A stretch of DNA of 64,000 bases from Stakelama portus (GTDB lineage: Bacteria; Pseudomonadota; Alphaproteobacteria; Sphingomonadales; Sphingomonadaceae). Position 1 is the first letter of the stretch. The number at the start of each line of letters is the position of its first letter. The stretch is taken from contig NZ_QFZL01000002.1 of assembly GCF_003171655.1 (NCBI RefSeq), positions 496,001-560,000 on the forward strand. Reading direction: 5' to 3'. The notes beneath the pieces were generated by a model. The model worked only from the letters and a program-made list of their open reading frames with translations. It searched no databases and had not been told where the DNA came from. Shown piece after piece: positions 12,648-22,155 of this stretch. A program made the position numbers and the translations under genes.

Positions 12648-14165
12648 CTAGGCGTCCACGCGGTATCGATCGCGCAGCAATCGTTTGTATAATTTGCCCG
12701 TCGGCTGTCGCGGCAGCGCGTCGGTGAAATCGACGACACGCGGTGTCTTGATCGATCCCAGCCGCGCGCGCGCAAATTCGCGAATATCCGTGGCGAGTTC
12801 GGCGCTCGCGGCTGCCGGATCGCGCAGTTCGACCACTGCCACGACTTTCTCGCCCATGTCCGGATCGGGCGCGCCGATCACTGCAACATCGGCAATCGCC
12901 GGATGCGCAATCAGCGCATTCTCGATTTCCTGAGGATAGATATTCACGCCGCCCGAGATGATCATGAAATTCCGGCGATCGGTCAGATAGAGATATCCCG
13001 CATCGTCGATGCGACCGACATCGCCCAGCGTCGTCCAGCCATGGCGATTGGTCGCCGATGCGGTTTTTTCCGGATCATTGTGATAGGAAAATGCCGGTCC
13101 GTTGGCGAAATAGACATCGCCGGTTTTGCCGATGGGCAAGGCTTCGCCATCCGGGCCGCAAATGCGCAGTTCGCCGACCAGTGCGCGCCCGACCGAGCCC
13201 TTATGCGCCAGCCAGTCCTGCGCATCGATTGCGGTGAAGCCGTTGGTTTCGGTGCCTGCATAATATTCGTGCAGAACCGGGCCCCACCATGCGATCATCT
13301 GCTCCTTCACGCTGACCGGGCAAGGCGCGGCGGCATGGAGCGCGACGCGCATGGACGACAGGTCGTACCGTTCGCGCGTCGCCTGGGGCAGTTGCAGCAT
13401 CCGGACGAAATGCGTGGGCACCCATTGCGAAGCGTCGATCCGGTGGCGCTCGATCAGCGTCAGCGCCTGTTGCGCATCGAAGCGATCCATCACCACCACC
13501 ATCCCGCCGAGGCGCTGGACCGCCATCGACCAGCGTAGCGGGGCGGCGTGATAGAGCGGCGCCGGCGACAGATAACGCGTCTCGCTCCCCAGACCGTAAT
13601 GCTGTGCAACCAGCGAATCGAGCGCGATCGGTGTGGTGATCGGCAGGCCCGGTTCGATGGCACGGCGCACGCCCTTGGGCCGTCCGGTCGTTCCGGACGA
13701 ATAGAGCATGTCGATCCCGGCGCTTTCGTCGGCGATCGGTTCTGGCGGCAATTCCGCTGCGGCGGCCAGAACCGCGTCAAGATGGAGCATCCGCGCGGAA
13801 ACGATCTCCGACTGCGCCGGCGCGATCCGAGGCGCAGTGATCGGCGAAACGACGACCGCAGAAGCGCCGCTGTCATTGACGATATAGGCCATGTCCGCCG
13901 CCGACAGGCCGGTTGAAATCATCACATAATATAGGCCGGAACGCTGCGCCGACCAGACGAGCGGAAACACCCACGCGTTGTTTTCGACAACGAACGCGAT
14001 GGTGTCGCCGGCGCGCAGGCCGATCGCGCGCCAGTAACGCGCCAGGCGGCTGGAACGCGCTTCCAGCTCGCCATAGGATATCGCGTCACCGTCAGCGGCC
14101 ATCACATAGGCGATACGATCCGGCTCCCGCTCCGCGATGCGCGCCGGATGCGAAAGACCAGACAT
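12648..14165 (-). CDS. AMP-forming acyl-CoA ligase
   Basis: Activates a carboxylic acid to its CoA ester through an acyl-adenylate. It has 505 residues with the phosphate loop YSSGTTGRPKGV near 171-182, a YAGTETNGFT-type adenine motif, GDVGRIDDAGYLYLTDR and the C-terminal catalytic Lys in PTGKLYKRLL. It lies between an aldehyde dehydrogenase (7 bp upstream) and the dehydrogenase pair, so the operon reads aldehyde to acid, acid to CoA ester, then desaturation. That order supports channelling of one oxidised side chain. It is clearly distinct from the two mutually similar ligases at 27656 and 40384. Confidence 0.93.
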   Translation of the reverse strand: MSGLSHPARIAEREPDRIAYVMAADGDAISYGELEARSSRLARYWRAIGLRAGDTIAFVVENNAWVFPLVWSAQRSGLYYVMISTGLSAADMAYIVNDSGASAVVVSPITAPRIAPAQSEIVSARMLHLDAVLAAAAELPPEPIADESAGIDMLYSSGTTGRPKGVRRAIEPGLPITTPIALDSLVAQHYGLGSETRYLSPAPLYHAAPLRWSMAVQRLGGMVVVMDRFDAQQALTLIERHRIDASQWVPTHFVRMLQLPQATRERYDLSSMRVALHAAAPCPVSVKEQMIAWWGPVLHEYYAGTETNGFTAIDAQDWLAHKGSVGRALVGELRICGPDGEALPIGKTGDVYFANGPAFSYHNDPEKTASATNRHGWTTLGDVGRIDDAGYLYLTDRRNFMIISGGVNIYPQEIENALIAHPAIADVAVIGAPDPDMGEKVVAVVELRDPAAASAELATDIREFARARLGSIKTPRVVDFTDALPRQPTGKLYKRLLRDRYRVDA

Positions 14166-14172
14166 GCGCAGG

Positions 14173-15603
14173 CTATTCCGCGGCCTGCGGCACTTTCGGA
14201 ATGAACAATGTCCTGGGCTGGGTGAATTCCAGCAGGCCGGCCATACCGTTTTCCACGCCGATGCCCGACTGTTTCACGCCGGCGAACGGAGTATAGGGCG
14301 TGTTCTGCAGATTCTGGTTGATCCATACCGTCCCGGTTTCGATCCGCTTCGCCACCGCCACTGCGGCATCGATGTCGCTCGACCATACCGCCCCGGCAAG
14401 GCCATATTCGGAATCGTTGGCGCGCGCGATCACATCGTCGAGATCGCTATATTTGAGCAGCGGCAGGATCGGCCCGAACGCTTCCTCCTGAACGACGCGC
14501 GAATCCTCCGGCGGATTGTCGACGATCGTAAGCGGAATGAAATACCCCTCCGTCGGAACATCGCGCCCTTGCAGCAGAGTCAGACCGTTCGAGCGGGCAT
14601 CCTCCAGCAACGCCATCACCCGACGATATTGCGGCTCGTTCTGAATGGGACCATATTCGCTGCCCTGCTGCGCGCCATCGCCGACGACCACGCGCCTGGC
14701 GATATCGTGCAGCTTGTCCCGCAGCGCATCGTACACATCCTCATGGATATAGAGGCGCTTGGTGGCGATGCAGACCTGGGCGGTATTGTAGAAGGCACCG
14801 AAGAATATCTGCTCGGCCACGGCGTCGACATCCACGTCGGGCAACACGATGGCGGCATCGTTGCCGCCCAGTTCGAGCGTGACGCGCTTGAGATCGCGCG
14901 CCGCCGATTCCATCACCTTCTTGCCGGTCGCGGTCGAGCCGGTGAAGCTGATCTTGTCGGAACCCTTATGCGCGGTCATCATCGGCCCGAGTTCGTCACC
15001 GCCGGAGATGACGTTGAGCACGCCGGCGGGGAGGAATTCGCGCAGCAACTCACCCAGTTTGAGCGAGCAGAGCGGCGTGAACGGCGATGGCTTCACCACC
15101 ACCGTATTGCCCGCCAGCAGCGCCGGAGCGATCTTCCAGATCGCCAGCAGGAACGGGAAATTCCACGGCACGATCGCCGCGACCACCCCGACCGGTTCGT
15201 GATGCACTTCGATTCGCCGCTGCTCGGTATCTTCGGTAACATCGACCGGAAGGTCGAGCTTCGCCGTCGCTTTCATCCAATAGGCGCCATGCTTGATCTC
15301 ACCGATGGCAAGCGCAAGAGGCCGCCCCTGTTCGCGCGTGAACAGGCGCCCGAACTGCTCGGCATGGGCCGCGATCGCATTGCCCGCGGCGATCAGCGCA
15401 GCGCGGCGATCGGCGATCGGCGTTGCGCGCCATCCCGGAAGCGCCCGCCGCGCCGCGGCAACGGCGGCATCAAGATCGGCCGCGCCGGCGCGCGGCGCAG
15501 TCGCAAATGGCTTGCCCGTAGCCGGATTGACGACATCGACCTGCCCTTCGCCGGGTGCATCCGCCCCGTCGATCGTCATCACATAGCCGTTTTCAAAGTC
15601 CAT
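14173..15603 (-). CDS. Aldehyde dehydrogenase
   Basis: NAD(P)-dependent aldehyde oxidation. From the ATG at 15603 (AAAGGCGAGAG upstream) it has 476 residues; a start 30 bp further upstream is less likely. Landmarks are PWNFPFLLAIWK near 151, the general base in LELGGND, the nucleophile in NTAQVCIATKR and EEAFGPILP. It is first in the operon 15603 to 10275 and is divergent from the nitroreductase across operator D. It most likely makes the acid used by the CoA ligase immediately downstream. Confidence 0.93.
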   Translation of the reverse strand: MDFENGYVMTIDGADAPGEGQVDVVNPATGKPFATAPRAGAADLDAAVAAARRALPGWRATPIADRRAALIAAGNAIAAHAEQFGRLFTREQGRPLALAIGEIKHGAYWMKATAKLDLPVDVTEDTEQRRIEVHHEPVGVVAAIVPWNFPFLLAIWKIAPALLAGNTVVVKPSPFTPLCSLKLGELLREFLPAGVLNVISGGDELGPMMTAHKGSDKISFTGSTATGKKVMESAARDLKRVTLELGGNDAAIVLPDVDVDAVAEQIFFGAFYNTAQVCIATKRLYIHEDVYDALRDKLHDIARRVVVGDGAQQGSEYGPIQNEPQYRRVMALLEDARSNGLTLLQGRDVPTEGYFIPLTIVDNPPEDSRVVQEEAFGPILPLLKYSDLDDVIARANDSEYGLAGAVWSSDIDAAVAVAKRIETGTVWINQNLQNTPYTPFAGVKQSGIGVENGMAGLLEFTQPRTLFIPKVPQAAE

Positions 15604-15683
15604 CGCTCTCGCCTTTAATTCTTTCGGACACATCCATAAGGTCGATCCGACCTAACATCGCGATCTCGCCATCGCAATGTAAT

Positions 15684-15699
15684 CTAATCGCTTGATTGA
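15684..15699. promoter_or_regulatory. Operator-like palindrome, site D
   Basis: CTAATCGCTTGATTGA, half-sites CTAAT and ATTGA 6 bp apart, in the divergent gap between the aldehyde dehydrogenase operon and the nitroreductase. Its central 13 bp match site A exactly. Confidence 0.6.
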
Positions 15700-15754
15700 A
15701 ACTTAGCATATCGATCGCTAAACCCGCAATCGAAGACGAGGGGATGCCAGAATC

Positions 15755-16426
15755 GTGAATGTCAGTGAAGCCGTAACCACCCGCCGGTCGACGCGTGCGT
15801 TTCTTGAAAAGCCGGTCGATCTCGATCTGCTCCGGGAATTGCTTTTGAAGGCGGCGCGCGCGCCTTCGGGGGGCAATCTTCAGCCCTGGCATATTCATGT
15901 CGTGGCGGGGGAACGGATGACCGCCCTACGCAGCTTGATGGCGAAGCGGCTTGCCGAATCGCCGCTGGGCGAAGGCACCGAATATGACATCTATCCCCGC
16001 GATCTTGCCGCGCCCTATCGCGACCGGCGCTTCGCCGTCGGCGAGGCGATGTACGAACGGATCGGCATCCCCCGCGAAGACAAGGACGCGCGCCGCGCAT
16101 GGTTTGCCCGCAACTATCAGTTTTTCGGGGCGCCGGTGGGCCTGTTCTGCTTCGTCGACCGTAATCACGGGCCGCCCCAATGGTCGGACTGCGGCATGTA
16201 TCTTCAGACCGTCATGCTGTTACTGCGCGAGGCCGGGCTCGATTCCTGCGCACAGGAATGCTGGGCGCTATATCACCGGACGATCGCCGAATTCGTCGAT
16301 GCGCCGGAGGGTCAGATGCTGTTCACTGGCATGTCGATCGGCTGGCGCGATGGCGCCGCTGCAGTGAACCAGACCGTGACGAGCCGGGCGCCCGCCGAAG
16401 AGGTCCTGCACTTTCACACCGCCTGA
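15755..16426 (+). CDS. Nitroreductase-family flavoprotein
   Basis: A 223-residue FMN-binding reductase. TTRRSTRAFLEKPV and the RAPSGGNLQPWHIHV stretch at about 36-50 form the family's FMN site, and the CAQECWALYHRTI region is near residue 165. The start appears to be GTG at 15755. Its 3' end overlaps the end of the convergent alpha/beta hydrolase gene by 13 bp. The reaction is unclear; homologues in catabolic clusters act as flavin or enone reductases as well as on nitro groups. Position next to operator D suggests co-induction with the island. Confidence 0.88.
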   Translation: MNVSEAVTTRRSTRAFLEKPVDLDLLRELLLKAARAPSGGNLQPWHIHVVAGERMTALRSLMAKRLAESPLGEGTEYDIYPRDLAAPYRDRRFAVGEAMYERIGIPREDKDARRAWFARNYQFFGAPVGLFCFVDRNHGPPQWSDCGMYLQTVMLLLREAGLDSCAQECWALYHRTIAEFVDAPEGQMLFTGMSIGWRDGAAAVNQTVTSRAPAEEVLHFHTA

Positions 16427-17310
16427 CCACGCCCCAGAAAGTCGCGCAGAACTTTCACAAACTCGGGAAACCGGTCATGGTGCAGCCAATGGCCGGCGTC
16501 ATGGAATTCGGCCACGCGCACGTCCGGAATACAGGCGGTTACGCCATCTTTTTCCGGATGAACTGCCCAGCTTCTGTCGCCCCAGGCGAGCAGTGTGGGA
16601 CAGGATATGCGCGACCATAGCCGTTCGATCTGGTCGCGCGACAGGTCCACCGGCGGCGAACTGTGCGTGTAATTGTCGAATTTCCAGCTCAGCGTCCCGT
16701 CTTCGTTGCGCGCGACGGCATGCACCGTAAGATGTTCGGCCTGCTCGTCCGACAGATAGGGATTGGCCTGACGCATGCGTTCGAGCGCCTGCTGGAATGT
16801 CTGGTATCGGCGCGGGTGGCGACCGCTCATTTCGCGGCATTCCGCGATCCACTCGCGAAACCTCCGGTCGATCGGATCGAGCGCCTTTTGCCGCCTTGCC
16901 GCGGGGGTGGCGCCGGTCCCTTCGATCGCAACCAGCTTCGACACCATCTCCGGGAAAATTCCGGCATAGCGCAGGGAAATTGCGCCGCCGAGCGAATGCG
17001 CCACGATCGTGACCGGCCCCTCGCCCAGCTGATGGACCAGTTGCGCCAGGTCATAGATATATGCCGCAAAGCTGTAATTGCCGTCGGGCGACCATGCGCT
17101 GTCGCCATGCCCGCGAAGATCCGGAGCGATGACGTGCCAATCGTCGCGCAGCGCATTCGCCACCCAGTCCCAGCTGCGGCTGTGATCCTTGCCGCCGTGC
17201 ACGAGCAGCAGGGGCGGCGCATCGGTATTGCCCCAGTCATTATAATGAAGCCGCAGCCGCTGAGAGACATAGGTCCCCGAGGACGGGCCGGACGGATGGC
17301 TGGAACGCAT
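16414..17310 (-). CDS. Alpha/beta hydrolase
   Basis: A 298-residue hydrolase. The oxyanion region is LLLVHGG at 35-40, the nucleophile is Ser106 in AHSLGG, an Asp follows in LLAWGDRSW, and the His is in HDAGHWLHHD. This Ser-Asp-His layout suits esterases, C-C bond hydrolases (MhpC/BphD type) or epoxide-type relatives; the Ser nucleophile argues against epoxide hydrolase or dehalogenase. It is divergent from DUF35-Ltp2 over operator E. It may open a lactone or ester in the pathway; this is not proven. Confidence 0.88.
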   Translation of the reverse strand: MRSSHPSGPSSGTYVSQRLRLHYNDWGNTDAPPLLLVHGGKDHSRSWDWVANALRDDWHVIAPDLRGHGDSAWSPDGNYSFAAYIYDLAQLVHQLGEGPVTIVAHSLGGAISLRYAGIFPEMVSKLVAIEGTGATPAARRQKALDPIDRRFREWIAECREMSGRHPRRYQTFQQALERMRQANPYLSDEQAEHLTVHAVARNEDGTLSWKFDNYTHSSPPVDLSRDQIERLWSRISCPTLLAWGDRSWAVHPEKDGVTACIPDVRVAEFHDAGHWLHHDRFPEFVKVLRDFLGRGQAV

Positions 17311-17401
17311 GGCCTTTTCCTTTAAATTGCGGTGCCGTTTTTCGGCATATAGTCCCCGTCGGCGAATGCAACGGCAGCCGCAGCACCGCGAAAGTTTTCA
17401 T

Positions 17402-17417
17402 TCAATCGATTGACTGA
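17402..17417. promoter_or_regulatory. Operator-like palindrome, site E
   Basis: TCAATCGATTGACTGA, half-sites TCAAT and ACTGA 6 bp apart, within a slightly longer dyad. It lies between the hydrolase and the DUF35 gene. The longest open frame starts inside it at 17410, which is one reason to prefer a later DUF35 start. Confidence 0.6.
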
Positions 17418-17499
17418 ATACGCGCATCAGTCGATATGCGTCCAAAATATCGCGCGGATGGATTCTGCGATCGCGCCAAAAAAGGAGATCGATGCCGCC

Positions 17500-17931
17500 A
17501 TGATCGAGGCAAGCCCCAAGGACCTGGACGCGCCCTATTGGGCAGCGCTTGAACAGGGTCGGCTCAATCTGCCGACCTGCAAGAATTGCGGTGTGTGGCA
17601 TTGGCCGCCGGTTTCACGGTGCGCCGAATGCGACTCCTGGGGTCTCGATTGGCATGACATTCCGCTGGAAGGCGAGATTTTCAGCTGGACGCGGACCTGG
17701 CATCCGTTCGGCGGCACGGAAGGTCTGGAAAAGCCCTTCGTAACGGTGGTCGTCGCAATCCCCGCCGCAGGAAATCGCCGCCTGATGGGCTTGCTGGAGG
17801 GAGTCGCGGATACCGCCCCGGTCCCGATCGGCGCCGCAGTGAAAGGCCGCGTTTCGCACACGCGATACGGAGAAACCGAAATCCCCACGATCCTGTGGCA
17901 TCTGGCAGCGCGCGATGGAGACGCCCAATGA
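17500..17931 (+). CDS. DUF35 zinc-ribbon/OB-fold protein, Ltp2 partner
   Basis: A 143-residue protein with Zn ligands Cys27, Cys30, Cys41 and Cys44 followed by an OB-fold. DUF35 proteins bind acyl-CoA and pair with thiolase-fold enzymes; in sterol side-chain degradation the DUF35 domain of ChsH2 forms the aldolase with Ltp2. Here the stop overlaps the start of the Ltp2-like gene as ATGA, the same pairing. The start is chosen at ATG 17500 (GGAG 12 bp upstream); ATG 17458 is an alternative. No ChsH1-like MaoC gene is adjacent, unlike the actinobacterial arrangement. Confidence 0.87.
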   Translation: MIEASPKDLDAPYWAALEQGRLNLPTCKNCGVWHWPPVSRCAECDSWGLDWHDIPLEGEIFSWTRTWHPFGGTEGLEKPFVTVVVAIPAAGNRRLMGLLEGVADTAPVPIGAAVKGRVSHTRYGETEIPTILWHLAARDGDAQ

Positions 17932-19100
17932 ACAAGGCCCTGTTCGGCAAAACCGCCGTCGCCGGTGTCGGCGTCCAGCAATTCAAGCGGGGAACCGCGC
18001 CCTATTCCGAGCGCGAATGCCTGGTGCGCGCCATCATCCAGGCGTGCGAGGACGCCGGTCTCGACCCCGCCGATGTCGATGGGTTCGTGAGCTATGGCGA
18101 CGACAAGAACGAGCCGGTTCGATTGATGTCCGACCTGGGCACCAAGGAGCTCAACTGGACCCAGACGGTATTCGGCGGCGGCGGCGGCGGCATCGCGGCG
18201 GCATTCGGCAGCGCGGCCGGAGCGATCCTTACCGGTCAGGCCAAGGCCGTCATCGTGTTTCGCGCGCTGGTTCAGGATGCCAGCGGTCGATTGTCGGCAG
18301 CCGTGATGGCGCACCACCTCAACCCGCACATGGCGGCGGCGGGTCTTGTAGCGCCTGCACAGGTATGTGCGCTGCGCGCCCAGCGCCTGTTCGGCTATCA
18401 TGGCGTTCCCGCCGAAACGGCGGAGGCCTTTTTGCAGGCCTGCTATTATCATGGCAGCCGCAATCCGGCCGCCGTCGCCTATGGCAGCGAATTCGACCAT
18501 GACGCGTATATGGCATCGCGCATGATCGCCGAACCCTTTCACCTTTTCGATTGTTCGCGCGAAAATGACGGCGCCGGCGCATTATTGCTGGTTTCGGCGG
18601 AACATGCGCGCGACCTGCGCCGCCCGCCGGTACATTTGCTGGGGGTAACCCAGGGTGCGGAAAAGGGCTGGGGCGACCTGCTCGAAAATGACGATGCAGA
18701 CCTCTATGCTTCCGGCGGCTTCGGCAGCGTGGCACGTCGGCTCTGGGAGCAGACCGACCTGACCCCGACCGATATCGATGTCGCGCAAATCTATGAGAAT
18801 TTCTCGGCGCAGGGTGTCACTTCGCTGATCGATCACGGCTTTTGCACGTATGAGAGCGCGAGCGAATTCATCCGGTTCGAAAATCTCATCGCGCCGTCGG
18901 GCCAGCTGCCCGTCAACACCCATGGCGGCAACACCGCACAGGGATTCATTCACGGTATCGGAATCGCACTCGAGGCGGTTCAGTGTCTGCGCGGAGAATC
19001 CGCAAATCCGGTTCCCGATGCGAAAACCTGCCTCCTGGCCGGTGGCCCGGGCGCGCCTATCGTCAGCTCGGCGATCTTCGGAACCGCTGCGATGGTGTGA
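17928..19100 (+). CDS. Ltp2-like thiolase-fold lyase (lipid-transfer/retro-aldolase family)
   Basis: A 390-residue thiolase-superfamily protein lacking the nucleophilic Cys of true thiolases. It has a glycine run TVFGGGGGGIAAAFGSA near 80-97 and IDVAQIYENFSAQGV near 285, where the family keeps a functional Tyr. Known relatives cleave beta-hydroxyacyl-CoAs by retro-aldol reaction, releasing propionyl-CoA and a ketone or aldehyde. The ATG at 17928 overlaps the DUF35 stop. Together the pair predicts removal of a branched side chain from a CoA ester. Substrate specificity cannot be read from sequence. Confidence 0.88.
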   Translation: MNKALFGKTAVAGVGVQQFKRGTAPYSERECLVRAIIQACEDAGLDPADVDGFVSYGDDKNEPVRLMSDLGTKELNWTQTVFGGGGGGIAAAFGSAAGAILTGQAKAVIVFRALVQDASGRLSAAVMAHHLNPHMAAAGLVAPAQVCALRAQRLFGYHGVPAETAEAFLQACYYHGSRNPAAVAYGSEFDHDAYMASRMIAEPFHLFDCSRENDGAGALLLVSAEHARDLRRPPVHLLGVTQGAEKGWGDLLENDDADLYASGGFGSVARRLWEQTDLTPTDIDVAQIYENFSAQGVTSLIDHGFCTYESASEFIRFENLIAPSGQLPVNTHGGNTAQGFIHGIGIALEAVQCLRGESANPVPDAKTCLLAGGPGAPIVSSAIFGTAAMV

Positions 19101-19120
19101 TGCCGTCGCAGCAAACCGGT

Positions 19121-19780
19121 TCAGGCGGCGCGGGAAGTTTCCGGCGTCGCCAGGACCCCATTCAGAATGAGGTCGAGCAAGGTATTGGTGTAGCGCCGCC
19201 GCAGATCATCGTCGATTGTGTCCACTCCGAACGCAACGCGAAGCATATGCTGGCCGAAGAAAAGGTGGTCGCAGGCGCCCAGCACGATGAAGTAGAAGAG
19301 CATGGGCTCGATCGGCTTGAACAAGCCAGCCGCGATGCCCTCTTCGAGAAGCGCCCGCTGGGTTTCCGCGAGCGGCGTGGAAATCGTACGGGCGACTTCC
19401 TGCCCCGCCTCGGGATCTTCGAACAGATAGTGAATAAGGCGGTTTATATACGGGTATCGGAAATATACCGTGATGATCGCCTTAACATGCAGCTTGAGCT
19501 TTTCGATCGGGTCGAGCGGCATCGACAACAGCCCCTCGAGCTGGATCAGTCCACGGCCCAGAACATCTTCGATCAGGGCAAGCATCATGCCCTGTTTGGT
19601 ACCGAAATAATATTTTACGAGCGCCGAGTTCAGCCCGGAATGCTTTGCAATATCACTCAGCGATATTTCAATCGTTCCGCGTTCGGTCATCAGTTCGCTG
19701 GCGCTTCGGAGAAGCGCGTCGCGCGATGAGATCTTCTCGCCCGACGATGCGTTACCGCTTTTTGATATTTTCGTTGCCAC
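19121..19780 (-). CDS. TetR-family transcriptional regulator
   Basis: A 219-residue regulator. The helix-turn-helix is at about 41-62 (ISLSDIAKHSGLNSALVKYYF) and is followed by an all-helical ligand domain with FRYPYINRLIHYLFEDP. It follows the racemase gene on the same strand by 70 bp, so it may end that operon, and it is convergent with the Ltp2 gene. It is one of two candidates for binding the recurrent island palindrome; size and helix-turn-helix type fit palindromes of this width. A CoA-ester ligand would be expected from the context. Confidence 0.92.
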   Translation of the reverse strand: MATKISKSGNASSGEKISSRDALLRSASELMTERGTIEISLSDIAKHSGLNSALVKYYFGTKQGMMLALIEDVLGRGLIQLEGLLSMPLDPIEKLKLHVKAIITVYFRYPYINRLIHYLFEDPEAGQEVARTISTPLAETQRALLEEGIAAGLFKPIEPMLFYFIVLGACDHLFFGQHMLRVAFGVDTIDDDLRRRYTNTLLDLILNGVLATPETSRAA

Positions 19781-19850
19781 GTCGCCACCCTACTTCACTC
19801 GGGGCAATGTTCAACCATTGATCGTCGCCCGAGCAAATTTGTTCAGTCGG

Positions 19851-20954
19851 CTATACAAATCGATTTGCCGCAATGTCGAGTGACTGGCGTATCGCGTCGC
19901 CGTCCGCGCCGGGAACCGCCGGTGCGCGCGGCGGATCGCACGGCGTAGCGGAATAGCGCGGCGCGGGCGCGGGCTGCTCGCCTCCGCTCGCGCCAAGGAA
20001 TGTCTTTCGCGCGATATTGTGCGGATGCCGGGTCGCTTCGGACATGGTCAGCACGGGCGCCGCACAGGCGTCGGAAACGCAGAGCAACGCTTCCCATTCG
20101 GCGCGCGTTCGCGTGCGGAACAGGTCCGTCAACGCACGCTTTTGCGCAGGCCATTTCGCGCGGTCGTTCTGATCGTCGAACAAGGAATCGTCGGCAATCC
20201 CGGCGCGTTCGCGAAACTGCGCATAAAATTGCGGCTCAATCGCACCCAGCGCGATGAAACCGCCATCCGACGTTTCATAGGTGTCGTAAAAGGGCGCTCC
20301 GGTATCGAGCAGATTGACGCCGCGCTCCTCGCGCCAGGAGCCATCGGCGCGGAAACCCCACATCATCGCCGCGAGCAGCGCCGATCCGTCGGTCATCGCG
20401 CAGTCGATCACCTGCCCCGGCCCGCCCGATTTCACCGCCAGCATCGCGCTGACCATGCCGAAAGCGAGCATCATGCCGCCGCCGCCGAAATCGCCCGCCA
20501 GGTTCACCGGCGGCGTAGGCTTCTCCCCCGCCCGACCCAGCATGCCGAGCACGCCGGAAAGCGCGATATAATCGATATCGTGACCGGCAGCCTGCGCCCA
20601 GGGGCCGGTCTGTCCCCAGCCGGTCATCCGGCCGTAAACCAGCTTCGGATTTTCGGCGAGCAGCACCTCCGGCCCGACGCCGAGCCGCTCCATCACTCCG
20701 GGACGAAACCCTTCGATCAGGCCGTCCGCAGTCTTGCACAATGCGCGCAGCGTCCGAAGATCGTCGGGCGACTTCATGTCGAGCGTCATCGAACGTCGCG
20801 AGCGCAGCAGCGGATCGTCGGGCGCATGCGCGGCGCCCGGCCGCTCGATCCGGACCACTTCAGCGCCGTGATCGGCCAGCATCATCGCGGCGAACGGAGC
20901 CGGCCCGATCCCGGCCATTTCGACAATGCGAAGCCCGGTCAACGGCCCCGCCAT
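19851..20954 (-). CDS. Alpha-methylacyl-CoA racemase, CoA-transferase family III fold
   Basis: Interconverts 2R and 2S 2-methylacyl-CoAs so that a stereospecific dehydrogenase can act. From the ATG at 20954 it has 367 residues, beginning [20 protein letters not shown], the usual racemase start. His125 and Asp155 (GHDIDYI and AGDFGGGG) correspond to the catalytic pair of the mycobacterial enzyme, which argues for racemase rather than CoA transferase. It starts 2 bp after the thiolase. Its presence implies methyl-branched intermediates, as from isoprenoid or sterol side chains. Confidence 0.9.
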   Translation of the reverse strand: MAGPLTGLRIVEMAGIGPAPFAAMMLADHGAEVVRIERPGAAHAPDDPLLRSRRSMTLDMKSPDDLRTLRALCKTADGLIEGFRPGVMERLGVGPEVLLAENPKLVYGRMTGWGQTGPWAQAAGHDIDYIALSGVLGMLGRAGEKPTPPVNLAGDFGGGGMMLAFGMVSAMLAVKSGGPGQVIDCAMTDGSALLAAMMWGFRADGSWREERGVNLLDTGAPFYDTYETSDGGFIALGAIEPQFYAQFRERAGIADDSLFDDQNDRAKWPAQKRALTDLFRTRTRAEWEALLCVSDACAAPVLTMSEATRHPHNIARKTFLGASGGEQPAPAPRYSATPCDPPRAPAVPGADGDAIRQSLDIAANRFV

Positions 20955-20956
20955 GG

Positions 20957-22135
20957 TCAGAGCGCCTCGACGATGGTCACATTGGCAATGCCGCCGCCTT
21001 CGCACATCGTCTGCAGGCCATAACGCTTGCCGCGCGCACGAAGCGCATGGATCAGCGTGGTCATCAGCTTGCTCCCCGATGCACCCAGCGGATGGCCGAG
21101 CGCGATCGCGCCGCCATTGACGTTCAGCCTGTCAGGATCGGCGCCGATCGCCTTCAGCCAGGCCAGCGGCACCGGCGCGAACGCCTCGTTGACTTCATAA
21201 AGATCGATGTCTTCGATCTTCATGCCCGCGCGCTGCAGTGCCTTTTGCGTGGCGGGCAGCGGCTCCTCGAGCATGATTACCGGATCGCCGGCAGTCACGG
21301 TCAGAGTATGGATGCGCGCCAGCGGCGTCAGCCCGTGCGCCTTCAGCGCGCGCTCATTGACGACGATCACGCCCGAAGCACCATCGCAAATCTGGCTCGC
21401 GCTGGCAGCGGTGATCGTGCCGCCTTCCTGCAGCAGCTTCACGCCAGCCATCGATTCCATCGAAGCGTCGTAGCGAATGCCCTCGTCGGTCCGGTGGAGC
21501 ATCGTACCGCCCTCGCCATCACTGACCTCGACCGCCACGATTTCGGCGTCGAACGCCCCGGCATCGGTCGCGGCGGCGGCGCGACGATGGCTTTCGAGCG
21601 AGAAGCGATCGAGATCCTCGCGCGAGAAGCCCCATTTGCGCGCGATCATCTCCGCGCCATGAAACTGGCTGAATTCCTTCACGCCGTAGCGGTCGAGAAT
21701 CTTCTGCGACCAGGGGCCCTCGCCGATCCCCGCCTTTGCGGCAAGCACCATCGGCGATCCCATCGGCACCCGCGTCATGCTTTCCACGCCGCACGCGATC
21801 ACCATGTCCTGCGTGCCCGACATCACTGCCTGCGCAGCGAAATGGATCGCCTGTTGCGAAGATCCGCACTGGCGGTCGATCGTCACGGCAGGGACGCTGT
21901 CGGGCAGGCTCGATGCCATCACCGCGCTGCGGCCGATATGCATGCTCTGTTCGCCGGCCTGGCCGACACAGCCGAGAATGACGTCGTCGATCGCCGCCGG
22001 ATCGACCCCTGCCCGCGCGACCAGCGCGTCCAGCACGGTTCCGGCAAGATCGGCCGGATGCCATCCTGCAAGCTTGCCGCCACGGCGTCCGCCGGCGGTA
22101 CGGCCGGCCGCGACGATATAGGCTTGGTTGGACAT
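20957..22135 (-). CDS. Thiolase (acetyl-CoA acyltransferase)
   Basis: A 392-residue thiolase with all catalytic residues: nucleophile Cys90 in DRQCGSS, His in [15 protein letters not shown] near 348, and Cys378 in [18 protein letters not shown] is also present. It cleaves beta-ketoacyl-CoA to acetyl- or propionyl-CoA. It lies between the FadB-like gene (20 bp) and the racemase (2 bp) in the long minus-strand operon, giving a complete hydratase, dehydrogenase and thiolase set. It is the only thiolase in the window with an intact active site. Confidence 0.94.
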   Translation of the reverse strand: MSNQAYIVAAGRTAGGRRGGKLAGWHPADLAGTVLDALVARAGVDPAAIDDVILGCVGQAGEQSMHIGRSAVMASSLPDSVPAVTIDRQCGSSQQAIHFAAQAVMSGTQDMVIACGVESMTRVPMGSPMVLAAKAGIGEGPWSQKILDRYGVKEFSQFHGAEMIARKWGFSREDLDRFSLESHRRAAAATDAGAFDAEIVAVEVSDGEGGTMLHRTDEGIRYDASMESMAGVKLLQEGGTITAASASQICDGASGVIVVNERALKAHGLTPLARIHTLTVTAGDPVIMLEEPLPATQKALQRAGMKIEDIDLYEVNEAFAPVPLAWLKAIGADPDRLNVNGGAIALGHPLGASGSKLMTTLIHALRARGKRYGLQTMCEGGGIANVTIVEAL

Positions 22136-22155
22136 TTTCTTGCTCCGATTTCAGA

